Shown here: positions 53,710 through 63,051 of the stretch, piece by piece
How positions within the stretch are numbered: the first letter of the stretch is position 1
Layout of the letters: the number at the start of each line of letters is the position of its first letter
Assembly (NCBI RefSeq): GCF_000442255.1
Contig: NZ_KE557279.1
Location: 175,030 to 239,029, forward strand
DNA: 64,000 nucleotides
DNA from: Salipiger mucosus DSM 16094
GTDB taxonomy: Bacteria > Pseudomonadota > Alphaproteobacteria > Rhodobacterales > Rhodobacteraceae
Direction of reading: 5' to 3'
Notes under the pieces: generated by a model
Told to the model about the DNA's origin: nothing
Database searches by the model: none
The model's input: only the letters and a program-made list of their open reading frames with translations
Translations under genes and position numbers: made by a program

Positions 53710-55446
53710 GAAACCCGCGCGAACTATGTCCTCATCGGCGCCTTCGCCATCGCGGGGGTGCTCGGCATCCTCGGGTTCTTCCTGTGGTTCGCGCGGATCG
53801 AGCTCGACCGCCAGTTCGCCTACTACGACATCGACTTCCGCTCGGTCTCGGGCCTGAGCGATGCCTCCGACGTCCGCTTCGCGGGCCTGCCCGTGGGCCA
53901 GGTCGTCGACGTGGGCCTGTCGCCGGCGAACAACGGGCGCGTGCGCGTGCGCGTCGAGGTCGCCGCCGACACCCCGGTGCGCGCCGACAGCATCGCCACC
54001 ATCGAGGCGCAGGGCGTCACGGGCGTGTCCTTCGTGGGCATCAGCGCGGGCTCGGCCGATGCGCCCCTGCTCTCCGAGACCTCCGACGACCCGGTGCCGC
54101 GCATCGAGGCCGGCCAGTCGGTGCTGCAGTCCATCTCGCAGGACGCGCCCGAGATCCTGTCGGAAATGCTGGAGGTCGTGCGCGAGATGCGCCGCCTCGT
54201 CAGCCCCGAGAACCGCCAGCGCGTCGAGGCAATCCTCGGCAACGTCGAAAGCGCCTCGGGCGAGTTCACCCGCGCGCTCGACGATTTCTCTGCAGTCAGC
54301 AACACGGTCTCGGATTTCGCCGGCGAGATCGGGCGCTTCAACGAAACGCTCGACCGCCTGACCGGCGACGTCTCGGGCGTGCTCGAGACCGCCGACACGG
54401 CGCTTGCCTCGGTCGACCGGCTGGCGGGCGATGCGGGGCAGCTGGTGGAACAGGGCTCGCAGACGCTGAGCCGCCTCGAGGCGCCCATCGCCTCGGCCGA
54501 CCGCTACATCACCGAGGATCTCGGCCCCGCGACCCGGCAGCTGCGCGAGTCGGTGGCCGAGATCGAGGCGCAGCTGAGCGCGCTCGGGGCCCGCGCCGAC
54601 GCGCTCATGCAGACCTACGCCCGCACCGGAGAGGCCGCGACCGCCCGCCTGACCGAGGCGCGCGAGACGCTGGAGGCGACCGATGCGCTGATCGCCCGCT
54701 TCGACGCGACGCTCGCCAGCGTCGACGGCGCGGCGCAGCGCATCGACGCGCTGGTCGCCGGCGACGGGCAGGCGCTGGTCTCGGAGTTGCGCACCGCGAC
54801 GACCGAGGCCACCGAGGTGATCCGCAGCATCGGCAAGACCGCGCGCGACGACCTGCCGGAGATCGTCGCCGACATCCGCGCCGCCAGCGCCACGGCCTCG
54901 GAGACCTTCGAGACGCTGGGCCGCGACCTCGGTGCCGCCTCGGGGCGCGTTGACGCGCTGGTGAGCTCGGCCGACACCACGCTGGACACGGTGCGCGACA
55001 GCTTCGAGCGCGCCAACGAGACGCTGGGCGCGATCAACGCGGCGCTCGAGACCGGAGACCGCGCGATGGGGGCCGCCGAGCGCGCCTTCGACGGCGCCGA
55101 CCGCTTCATGAACGAGGATCTCGACGGCATCACCGAGCGTCTGCAGTCCACGCTGGACGTGCTCGAGGCGGCGGTCGGCGACGTGGCCGAGGACATCCCC
55201 GCGGTGACGGAGGAGCTGCGCGCCGCCAGCCGCTCGGCCGAGGCGGCCTTTGCCCAGATCCGCGGCGTCGTGGGCGACAGCGCCCCCGCCGTGCGCGACT
55301 TTGCCACGACCGCGCTGCCGCAGTATGGCAGGCTCGCGGTCGAGACCCGCGCGCTGATCGACACCCTCGACGCGCTGTTCCAGCAGATCCGCCGCGACCC
55401 GGGCCGCTTTTTGTTGGAGCCCCGCGCCCCGGAATACAGACGATGA
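53707..55446 (+). CDS. mlaD: MCE (MlaD-family) substrate-binding protein with long helical extension, ACG start
   Basis: A 579-residue membrane-anchored periplasmic protein. Helix 1 (about residues 9-29, VLIGAFAIAGVLGILGFFLWF) leads to one MCE domain (about residues 37-115; VSGLSDASDVRFAGLPVGQVV, GVTGVSFVGISAG). The remaining ~450 residues are an almost continuous alpha-helical stretch of heptad-like ALA/ETL/RLxGDxxLV repeats. Such long helices after one MCE domain suggest a tunnel or needle reaching the outer membrane, as in PqiB-like proteins. Start codon is ACG (see separate entry). Confidence 0.9.
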   Translation, partial: TETRANYVLIGAFAIAGVLGILGFFLWFARIELDRQFAYYDIDFRSVSGLSDASDVRFAGLPVGQVVDVGLSPANNGRVRVRVEVAADTPVRADSIATIEAQGVTGVSFVGISAGSADAPLLSETSDDPVPRIEAGQSVLQSISQDAPEILSEMLEVVREMRRLVSPENRQRVEAILGNVESASGEFTRALDDFSAVSNTVSDFAGEIGRFNETLDRLTGDVSGVLETADTALASVDRLAGDAGQLVEQGSQTLSRLEAPIASADRYITEDLGPATRQLRESVAEIEAQLSALGARADALMQTYARTGEAATARLTEARETLEATDALIARFDATLASVDGAAQRIDALVAGDGQALVSELRTATTEATEVIRSIGKTARDDLPEIVADIRAASATASETFETLGRDLGAASGRVDALVSSADTTLDTVRDSFERANETLGAINAALETGDRAMGAAERAFDGADRFMNEDLDGITERLQSTLDVLEAAVGDVAEDIPAVTEELRAASRSAEAAFAQIRGVVGDSAPAVRDFATTALPQYGRLAVETRALIDTLDALFQQIRRDPGRFLLEPRAPEYRR

Positions 55447-55456
55447 GAGCCACGCC

Positions 55457-56080
55457 ATGACACTCAAAGCGCTTTGCCTGACCGCCCTCACGGCCGCGAG
55501 CCTTTCGGGCTGCGCCGCGATCACCTCGCTGAGCGAGGCCTCGCGCCCGCTCGAGATCTACGAGCTGCGCACGCCCGAAATCGCCCAGGCCCCGGCGCGC
55601 CGCGGCGCGGTGGAGCTGGTGGTCGAGGAGCCCATCGCCAGCGGCAGCCTCGCGACCGAGCGGATCATGATCCGCCCCGGCCCGCTGCAGGCGCAGTACC
55701 TGCCGGGCGTGCGCTGGTCCGACACCGCGCCGGTGATGCTGCAGACGCTGCTGGTGCGCACGCTGACGCAGACCGGCGCCTTCGCCTCGGTCGGGCGGCG
55801 GCCGCTGGGCAGCCACGGCGACTACGCGCTGCTGGGCGAGCTGACCGATTTCCAGGCCGAGGCGCCCGCCGATGCCGAGACGGCAACCGTACGGTTGCGG
55901 GTTGTCTTCCGTCTGGTTCGCGAGGACGACGCCTCGGTCGCCGCGACGCGCAGCTTCGAGGTCACCGAGCCCGCCGCCAGCCCGGAGCCCGAGGATGTCG
56001 TCGCCGCCTTCGACCGCGCCACGCAGCACCTGCTGTCCGAGATCACCGACTGGGTCGTCACCCGTCGCGGTCTGGGCTGA
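55457..56080 (+). CDS. PqiC/ABC-type transport auxiliary lipoprotein
   Basis: A 207-residue lipoprotein with lipobox LSGC (Cys near residue 19). The family motif YELRTPEIAQAP, followed by VEEPIASGSLATERIMIRPGPLQAQYLPGVRW, marks the LrgC/PqiC-like auxiliary proteins found with MCE transporters. It probably forms the outer-membrane receiver of the transporter. It is the last gene of mlaE-F-D-lipoprotein, 10 bases after mlaD. Confidence 0.9.
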   Translation: MTLKALCLTALTAASLSGCAAITSLSEASRPLEIYELRTPEIAQAPARRGAVELVVEEPIASGSLATERIMIRPGPLQAQYLPGVRWSDTAPVMLQTLLVRTLTQTGAFASVGRRPLGSHGDYALLGELTDFQAEAPADAETATVRLRVVFRLVREDDASVAATRSFEVTEPAASPEPEDVVAAFDRATQHLLSEITDWVVTRRGLG

Positions 56081-56184
56081 GGCCCCCGGGGCAAAGCGGC
56101 TGGACGCCGACCGCCGCGCCGGTTATCCCCCCTGCCAAAGGCCATCCGTGTCCCGCGAGGGCGCGCGCGTGAACTGGTGAGACA

Positions 56185-58433
56185 ATGCCCGACCTGCTGA
56201 TCGAACTCTTCTCCGAGGAAATCCCCGCACGCATGCAAGGGCGCGCGGCCGAGGATCTGAAGGCGCGCATCACGGACGGTCTCGTGGAGGCCGGCCTCAC
56301 CTATTCCGGCGCCGCCGCCTTCGCGACGCCCCGCCGCCTGGCGCTGACCGTCGAGGGCCTGCCTGCGCAGAGCCCGGCCACCCGCGAGGAACGCCGCGGC
56401 CCGCGTGTCGACGCGCCCGAGAAAGCGATCGAGGGCTTCCTGCGCGGCGCCGGCGTGGCGCGCGAGGACCTCGAGGAGCGGGATGACAAGAAGGGCCGCG
56501 TCTTCTACGCCGTGATCGAGAAGCCCGGCCGCCCGGCGCCCGAGATCGTGGCCGAGGTGCTGGAGCGCACGGTGCGCAACTTCCCCTGGCCCAAGTCGAT
56601 GCGCTGGGGTGCGGGCAGCCTGCGCTGGGTGCGCCCGCTGCACCGCATCCTTTGCATCCTCTCCGACGAGGGCGGCGCAGAGGTCGTGCCGCTCGAGATC
56701 GACGGCATCCGCGCGGGCGACGTGACCGAGGGCCACCGCTTCATGGCGCCCGAGCCGTTTTCCGTCACCTCCTTCGAGGATTACGAGGCAAAGCTGAAGC
56801 GCGCCAAGGTGATCCTGAACGCGCAGGAACGCGCCGAACACATCTGGCACGACGCCACCAACGGCGCCTTCGCCATCGGCATGGAAGTCGTCGAGGACCG
56901 CGGCCTGCTGGCCGAGGTGGGGGGCTCGTCGAGTATCCCGTCGTGCTCATGGGCGAGATCGGCGCCGAGTTCATGGAGCTTCCGCCCGAGGTTCTGCAGA
57001 CCTCGATGAAGGAGCACCAGAAGTTCTTTTCGGTCAAGAATCCGGCCACCGGGCGCATCGAGAGCTTCGTGACGGTCGCAAATGTGCAAACCGCGGACGA
57101 TGGCGAGACCATCCTCGCGGGCAACCGCAAGGTGCTGTCGGCCCGCCTGTCGGATGCCAAGTTCTTCTGGGAGAACGACCTGCGCATCGCCAAGACCAAG
57201 GGGCTCGAGGCCTGGACCGACCGTCTGGAAAACGTGACCTTCCACAACCGTCTCGGCTCGCAGAAGGACCGGATCGAACGCATCGCGTCGCTTGCGCGCG
57301 AGATCGCGCTGGCCGTGGGCGCGGATGCCGGCCTCGCCGAGCAGGCCGCGCGGGTCGCCAAGGCCGATCTTTCGTCCGAGATGGTCTACGAATTCCCCGA
57401 GCTGCAGGGGCTTATGGGCCGTTATTACGCCGAGGCCGCAGGCCTTCCGGCCGAGGTCGCGGCGGCCTGCGAAGAGCACTACGCGCCGCTGGGTCCCTCG
57501 GACGCGGTGCCCGAGGCGCCGGTCTCGGTCGCCGTGGCGCTGGCCGACAAGCTCGACACGCTGACCGGCTTCTGGGCCATCGACGAGAAGCCCACCGGCT
57601 CCAAGGACCCCTTCGCGCTGCGCCGCGCCGCGCTTGGCGTGATCCGGCTGGTGCTGGCCAACGGGCTGCGGCTCTCGCTCGACCGCTATGTCGACGCCCA
57701 GATCGTGCGGCACAAGCGCCACCTCAACCACGAGGCCTCGGCCGAGGAACTGGCCGCGCTCGACTCGCTGGTGGACGAGATCGCCGATCACGGCGTCTTC
57801 GGCGCCGCCTTCCGCTCGGTGCTGTCGCGTCTCGAGGGGGACGAGGCCGCACCTGCACAGAAGGGGTCGCTCTTCCGTACGGTCGGCAACCTCGTGCCGG
57901 ACCTCTCGACCGACCTGCTGGCCTTCTTCCACGACCGGCTCAAGGTGCACCTGCGCGACGAGGGCATCCGCCACGACGTGATCGAGGCCTGCCTCGCCAT
58001 GCCGGGGGCCGACGACATCCGCCTGCTCGTGGCCCGGGCCGAGGCGCTGGCGGCGGTGCTCAAGACCGACGACGGCGAGAACCTCGTGCAGGGCTTCAAG
58101 CGCGCCAACAACATCCTGACCCAGGCCGAGGAGAAGGACGGCGTCGAATACAGCTTCGGCGGCGACCCCAAGTTCGCCGAAGCGCGCGAGGAAACGGCGC
58201 TGTTCGAGGCGCTGGCGACGGCCGACAAGAAAATCGGCCCGGCCATGAAGGACGAGGACTACGCCACCGCGATGGCGGCCATGGCCGGTCTGCGGGCCCC
58301 CATCGACGCCTTTTTCGAGGCGGTGCAGGTCAATTCCGACAACGAGGTCGTGCGCCGCAACCGCCTGAACCTGCTCAATTCCATCCGCACCACCTGCCTG
58401 CAGGTGGCCGACCTCACGCGGCTGGAGGGTTGA
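56185..58433 (+). CDS. glyS: Glycyl-tRNA synthetase beta subunit, split by one-base frameshift
   Basis: The ~750-residue beta subunit of the alpha2beta2 glycine-tRNA ligase; essential for translation. The first frame (56185 to about 56930) has [18 protein letters not shown] and the family's N-terminal SATPRRLAL-like region; the second frame continues with [20 protein letters not shown] to the anticodon-binding C-terminus. Frames join if one G is added to the six-G run at 56919-56924: LAEV-G-G-LVEYP is then continuous. An essential gene with one homopolymer error is most simply a sequencing or assembly mistake. The alpha subunit glyQ is outside the window. Confidence 0.92.
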
Positions 58434-58562
58434 CGCTCGGGCCGGTCCCAGGGGGCCCGGCCGGCGTTGCACATTGGCATTAACCGCGCCTTTGCGGCGA
58501 AGGGCGATATTGCCAGACACCGCCAAGGCGTTATGCTGCAGCGCGGAAGAACAGGGGGCGTC

Positions 58563-61127
58563 ATGCCCGACACGCACAGACAGGAGTCCCTTGGGCGCGA
58601 CCCGGACGTCACGCTGATCACGCCGTCGGCGCCCATTGCCACGCCCACCCACGGCGGCCGCGCCAAGTGCCTGCAGCGGCTCGTGCGGCTCGACCTGCCG
58701 GTGCCGCGCACCGTCGCGCTGGGGTTCGAGACGGTGCACGCCATCGCCACCGGCGGAATGCCGGACATCGAGTGGATCCTCGGCGTGTTCAAACCCGACG
58801 CGCTGATCTGCGTGCGCCCCTCCTCGGAAGATCCCGACTGGGGCGGACCGGGCTCGGTGCTGAACATCGGCATGAACGAGACGACGCATGCCGCCCTGTC
58901 CGAGCGGATCGGGGCCGAGGCGGCCTCGGCGCTCTACATGCGCTTCGTGCAGGCCTACGCGATCCACATCGCGCGGCTCGACCCGGATGTCTTCGAGGAT
59001 ATCGACACCACCGGCTCGGACGGCCTGGCCGAGGCGCTGCGGCTCTACGAGGAAGAGGCCGAGGAGCCCTTTCCGCAGAACCCCGCGCGCCAGCTCTCCG
59101 AGGTGCTGAGTTCCATGGCCCGCGCCTGGGAGGGCACGACCGCCCGCCTGCTGCGGCAGGCCAAGGGCGCGCCGGTCGACGCGGGGCTGGGCCTCGTGGT
59201 GCAGGAGATGGCGCTGGGGCTGGGCCAGGGCGAATGCGGCTCGGGCGTGCTGCAACTGGTGAACTCGGAAACCGGCGAGCGGCAGATCACCGGGCGCTAC
59301 CTCAGCCAGAGCCAGGGCCGCGAGGCGCTGCAGCGCGGGCAGGCCTCGCTGTATCTCGAGAGCGATCCGCGCGGGCCATCGCTGCAGGAACTCGCACCCG
59401 AGGCCTTCGAGGCGCTCAAGGCGCATGCCGCCTTCATGCGCGAGCGGCTGCGCGCCGAGATGCAGATCGAGTTCACGATCGAGAACGGGCAGGTGCACAT
59501 CCTCGACGGGGTGCGCGTCAAGCGCACGCCGCGCGCGGCGCTGCGCATCGCCGTGCGGCTGGCCGAGGACGGGATCATCACCCGGCAGGAGGCCGTCATG
59601 CGGGTCGAGCCGCGCGGCCTGTCGGAACTGCTGCACCGGCAGGTCGACCCCGAGGCCGAGCGCGACATGATCGGCCGGGGCGTTGCCGCCTCGCCGGGTG
59701 CCGCGACGGGGCGGATCGTGTTTTCCTCCTCCGAGGCGCAGGCCAGCGCCGCCCGGGGCGAGCCCTGCATCCTCGTGCGCCGCGAGACCTCGCCCGAGGA
59801 CGTCCGCGGGATGCACGCTGCCGTGGGCGTGCTGACCGAGCGCGGCGGCATGACCAGCCACGCGGCGGTGATCGGCCGCGGCCTGGGGCTGCCCTGCGTC
59901 GTGGGCGCGGCGCGCATGCAGTTCCGGCAGAAGGACCGCGTTCTCGTGGCCGAGGATGGCCGCCGCTTCGCCGAGGGCGACACGATCACCGTCGACGGCA
60001 CCGCCGGGCAGGTGCTCGCCGGTGCGCCGCGCATGGTGGAGGCCGCGCTGGACGACGCCTTCCAGACCTTCATGTCCTGGGCCGATGCCGAGCGCGACAT
60101 CGGCGTGCGCGCCAATGCCGACACGCCGGCCGATGCCGCCACCGCGCGCAACTTCGCGGCGCAGGGCATCGGGCTCTGCCGGACCGAGCACATGTTCTTC
60201 GAGGCCGACCGCATCACGCCGATGCGCGAGATGATCTTCGCCGACAGCGCCGAGGACCGGCAGACCGCCCTCGCCCGCCTGCTGCCCATGCAGCGCGCCG
60301 ATTTCACCGAACTGTTCCGCATCATGGAGGGGATGCCGGTCTGCATCCGCCTCTTCGACCCGCCGCTGCACGAGTTCCTGCCCAGCGACCGCGCCGGGCT
60401 GCGCGACCTGGCCGAGGCCCTGGACCTGCCGGTCTCGGATGTGACGCGCCGGGTGGAAAGCATGGGCGAATACAACCCCATGCTGGGCATGCGCGGCGTG
60501 CGGCTGGGCATCGCGGTGCCCGAAATCTACGACATGCAGGCGCGCGCCATCTTCGAGGCGACTCTAGTCGCCAGCCGCGAGGGCGCGCCGGTGGTGCCGG
60601 AAATCATGCTGCCGCTGGTCTCGGCCTGCCGCGAGGTCGAGCTGGTGCGCACCCGCATCGACGCCGTGGCCGCCGCCGTGCGCAACGAGAGCGGGCGCGA
60701 CTTCGACTACTCGCTCGGGGTCATGGTCGAGACGCCCCGCGCCTGCCTGCGCGCGGACGAGATCGCGCAGCACGCGCATTTCCTGTCCTTCGGCACCAAC
60801 GACCTGACGCAGATGACCTACGGCCTGTCGCGCGATGACGCGGGGCGCTTCATGTCGGACTACGTGCAGCAGGGCGTCTTCGCGGAGGACCCGTTCCACC
60901 GGCTCGACTCCGAGGGCGTGGGCGAGTTGGTGGCCATCGGCGTGGAACGCGGGCGGCAGGGAAACGGCGGCATCATGCTGTCGATCTGCGGCGAACACGG
61001 CGGCGACCCCGATTCGATTGCCTTCTGCCGCGATGCCGGAATGGACTATGTCAGCTGCTCGCCCTTCCGGGTTCCGGTGGCCCGACTGGCCGCCGCGCAG
61101 CTCGCCATTCGGGACAAAATCGGGTAG
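58563..61127 (+). CDS. Pyruvate phosphate dikinase-like, PEP-utilising protein
   Basis: An 854-residue protein, near PPDK length. The phosphohistidine domain is intact (GGMTSHAAVIGRGLGLPCVVGA) and the C-terminal PEP/pyruvate barrel has NDLTQMTYGLSRDDAGRF and CGEHGGDPDS with the active Cys. The N-terminal ATP-grasp half is altered: the usual LQTRxGKRT motif reads LDGVRVKRT and the preceding DIEFT is QIEFT, changing residues that bind ATP in PPDK. Activity with ATP is therefore doubtful. The start at 58563 follows a weak site; ATG 58533 is an alternative. Monocistronic after glyS. Confidence 0.88.
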   Translation: MPDTHRQESLGRDPDVTLITPSAPIATPTHGGRAKCLQRLVRLDLPVPRTVALGFETVHAIATGGMPDIEWILGVFKPDALICVRPSSEDPDWGGPGSVLNIGMNETTHAALSERIGAEAASALYMRFVQAYAIHIARLDPDVFEDIDTTGSDGLAEALRLYEEEAEEPFPQNPARQLSEVLSSMARAWEGTTARLLRQAKGAPVDAGLGLVVQEMALGLGQGECGSGVLQLVNSETGERQITGRYLSQSQGREALQRGQASLYLESDPRGPSLQELAPEAFEALKAHAAFMRERLRAEMQIEFTIENGQVHILDGVRVKRTPRAALRIAVRLAEDGIITRQEAVMRVEPRGLSELLHRQVDPEAERDMIGRGVAASPGAATGRIVFSSSEAQASAARGEPCILVRRETSPEDVRGMHAAVGVLTERGGMTSHAAVIGRGLGLPCVVGAARMQFRQKDRVLVAEDGRRFAEGDTITVDGTAGQVLAGAPRMVEAALDDAFQTFMSWADAERDIGVRANADTPADAATARNFAAQGIGLCRTEHMFFEADRITPMREMIFADSAEDRQTALARLLPMQRADFTELFRIMEGMPVCIRLFDPPLHEFLPSDRAGLRDLAEALDLPVSDVTRRVESMGEYNPMLGMRGVRLGIAVPEIYDMQARAIFEATLVASREGAPVVPEIMLPLVSACREVELVRTRIDAVAAAVRNESGRDFDYSLGVMVETPRACLRADEIAQHAHFLSFGTNDLTQMTYGLSRDDAGRFMSDYVQQGVFAEDPFHRLDSEGVGELVAIGVERGRQGNGGIMLSICGEHGGDPDSIAFCRDAGMDYVSCSPFRVPVARLAAAQLAIRDKIG

Positions 61128-61288
61128 ACGTCACGTAAACCACCGCAATATATGCTGTTTCTCGGATGCGAATGCGCGCCTATCCGCCGGTATGGCGCGC
61201 CTATGCTGGACCACTAGGCACAATTTTACTAAACGGCCCGGGATTTCGGCAGTTCCTGCTCGCTGCCTCATCAACCCGTGAGAGACCA

Positions 61289-61915
61289 ATGATCCGTACC
61301 ATCGTGTTTGCCGTGGCCACTCTGGCCGCGACCGTTCCTGCTCATGCCGACATGTCCCAGACTGCCATCGGGCGTCTCGTGAAGCTCGAACAGCGTGCCC
61401 TGCGCGACGCCGGTGCCGCCCACATCAACCGGATGATCACCCCCGCGTCTGCCGGCGGGGTGCAGGGCCTCAGCTACGACACCGCCTGGCTCTCGAGCCA
61501 GCCCAAGGCGACCGGCGGCACGCAATGGCAGTGCCTGGCCGAGGCGCTTTATTTCGAGGCGCGCGGCGAGTCGCTCGAGGGCCAGTTCGCGGTGGCCGAG
61601 GTGATCCTCAACCGCGTGGACTCGAGCCGGTACCCCGACAGCGTCTGCGGCGTCGTGAAACAGGGCACCGGGCGCAAGAACGCCTGCCAGTTCAGCTACA
61701 GCTGCGACGGCCACCCCGAGAACATCTCGGAGCCCGCCGCCTGGAACCGCGTGGCCAAGGTCGCCAAGGCCATGCTCTCGGGCGCCCCGCGCGCCCTGAC
61801 CGAGGGCGCGACCCACTACCACACGACGGCCGTGAGCCCCGGCTGGTCGCGCAAGCTGACCCGCACCGCGCGGATCGGCGCGCACTATTTCTACCGCGCA
61901 GGCTTCGGCAAGTAA
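61289..61915 (+). CDS. SleB-type cell wall hydrolase
   Basis: A 208-residue exported enzyme. Signal peptide (AATVPAHAD) leads to a Hydrolase_2/SleB domain: ALYFEARGESLEGQFAVAEVILNRVDSSRYPDSVCGVV, with the catalytic Glu in FEARGE, and ACQFSYSCDG; two Cys pairs probably form disulfides. Such proteins cleave peptidoglycan during growth. The start ATG at 61289 follows GAGA. Upstream (61128-61288) holds a 10-base direct repeat GCGCGCCTAT (61174 and 61195) but no other clear element. Confidence 0.92.
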   Translation: MIRTIVFAVATLAATVPAHADMSQTAIGRLVKLEQRALRDAGAAHINRMITPASAGGVQGLSYDTAWLSSQPKATGGTQWQCLAEALYFEARGESLEGQFAVAEVILNRVDSSRYPDSVCGVVKQGTGRKNACQFSYSCDGHPENISEPAAWNRVAKVAKAMLSGAPRALTEGATHYHTTAVSPGWSRKLTRTARIGAHYFYRAGFGK

Positions 61916-62011
61916 GCCGTCGCCCCCGGGCCGCGATCCGTCGCGCCACCGCCTCGCATCCCGGACGCGATGGCGCTATAGGAGGCGAGACCCGGCCAAG
62001 CGTGGCATCCG

Positions 62012-62053
62012 GGAGACCCCTGGGTCTTCCGCAAATCCCCTGAAACGGGATTT
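62012..62053 (+). other. Two consecutive hairpins upstream of folB
   Basis: An imperfect repeat (about 62012-62030, GGAGACCC pairing with GGGTCTTC) is followed by a perfect AAATCCC/GGGATTT stem (62033-62039 with 62047-62053). They lie between the SleB gene and folB. They could end the SleB transcript or form a folB leader. Confidence 0.45.
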
Positions 62054-62082
62054 GGCCCGGCCGACAGATCAGGACTCTGCCC

Positions 62083-63003
62083 ATGGCCGATGAAATCCGC
62101 CTTGCCTTCGCCCACCCCTCGGAACGCGCCATCGCGACCGAGGGCGAGGCGCCGCGCGACCGCATCTCGCTGCGCGGCCACGTCGTCGAGGTCGAGATCG
62201 GTGCCTTTCAGGCCGAGCGCGGACACACGCAGCGCGTGCGCTTCGACGTGGTGGTCGAGGTGGTGCCGGCGGGCGGGCCGCTGGACGACGACGTCGACCG
62301 CATCCTGAGCTACGACCGGGTGACCGAGGCAATCTCGACCGAACTGGCCGCCGAGCGCGTGAACCTGCTCGAGACGCTGGCCGAGCGTATCGCCGAGCGC
62401 ATCCTGCTCGAACCGCAGGCCATGCGCGCCTTCGTGCGCATCGAGAAGCTCGACCGAGGCCCCGGCGCGCTGGGGGTCGAGATCGTGCGCACCCGCCGCG
62501 ATTTCGGCAACCACCTGCAGGAGGTGGCGCAGGTCCGGCCCCATCCGCGCGTGATCTACCTGTCGAACGAGGCCATCGCCAGCGACGCGCTGACCGGCTG
62601 GCTCGACGCGGCCGAGGCGGAAGGCGCGCCGCTCATCCTCTGCGTCGGCCTGCCCGAGGGTCCGCGCCCGCAGGCCGATCACCCGCTCGCGCAGCGCCGC
62701 ATCGACCTGCTCGCCATCGAGCAGAACGGCTGGGTGCTGGCCGCGCGCGATCCCCGCGCCAAGGTCGTCGCGACCCGGACCGAGCTCGACTGGGCCATGA
62801 AGAACGGACAGGTCTGCATCTGGGCGCCCTCGAAGATCGTGCTGGACGCGACGCAGGGGCCGCAGGGCCGGCTGCGCGACTCCGTGGCGCTGGCGGGCTG
62901 GTTCGCGGGCCTCATGGAGGCCTGCGAGCTGGTGGTGATCGGCGAAACCCCGCCCGCCGACGCGAGCGTGCCGCTGCGGTCTGTAACAGTCGGCAACACC
63001 TAG
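62083..63003 (+). CDS. folB: Dihydroneopterin aldolase with C-terminal extension
   Basis: 306 residues, about 2.5 times a normal FolB. The N-terminal ~135 residues are a FolB domain (RISLRGHVVEVEIGAF, DDDVDRILSYDRVTEAI, RVNLLETLAERIAERIL, VRIEKLDR), which converts dihydroneopterin to 6-hydroxymethyl-dihydropterin. Residues ~136-306 form a second domain of unknown role starting HPRVIYLSNEAIA and containing EQNGWVLAARDPRAKVVATR. It precedes folP by 48 bases in a folate operon. The extension could be a regulator or a fused second enzyme. Confidence 0.88.
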   Translation: MADEIRLAFAHPSERAIATEGEAPRDRISLRGHVVEVEIGAFQAERGHTQRVRFDVVVEVVPAGGPLDDDVDRILSYDRVTEAISTELAAERVNLLETLAERIAERILLEPQAMRAFVRIEKLDRGPGALGVEIVRTRRDFGNHLQEVAQVRPHPRVIYLSNEAIASDALTGWLDAAEAEGAPLILCVGLPEGPRPQADHPLAQRRIDLLAIEQNGWVLAARDPRAKVVATRTELDWAMKNGQVCIWAPSKIVLDATQGPQGRLRDSVALAGWFAGLMEACELVVIGETPPADASVPLRSVTVGNT

Positions 63004-63051
63004 AGCGCCGCCCGGCTTGCCAAGACGCGGGCCTTGCGGCACAGACGGCCC

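Noticed and set aside
56919-56924. Programmed ribosomal frameshift in glyS
   Set aside because: No known slippery-site plus stimulator arrangement is evident and glyS is not known to use frameshifting; simple loss of one G in a homopolymer is more likely.
56781-60371. 1196-codon minus-strand open frame over glyS and the PPDK-like gene
   Set aside because: Antisense shadow with low-complexity His/Arg/Gly composition; both plus-strand genes are recognised protein families.
61166-61288. Longer N-terminus of the SleB-type hydrolase
   Set aside because: The 41 extra residues would hide the signal peptide that begins at 61289.
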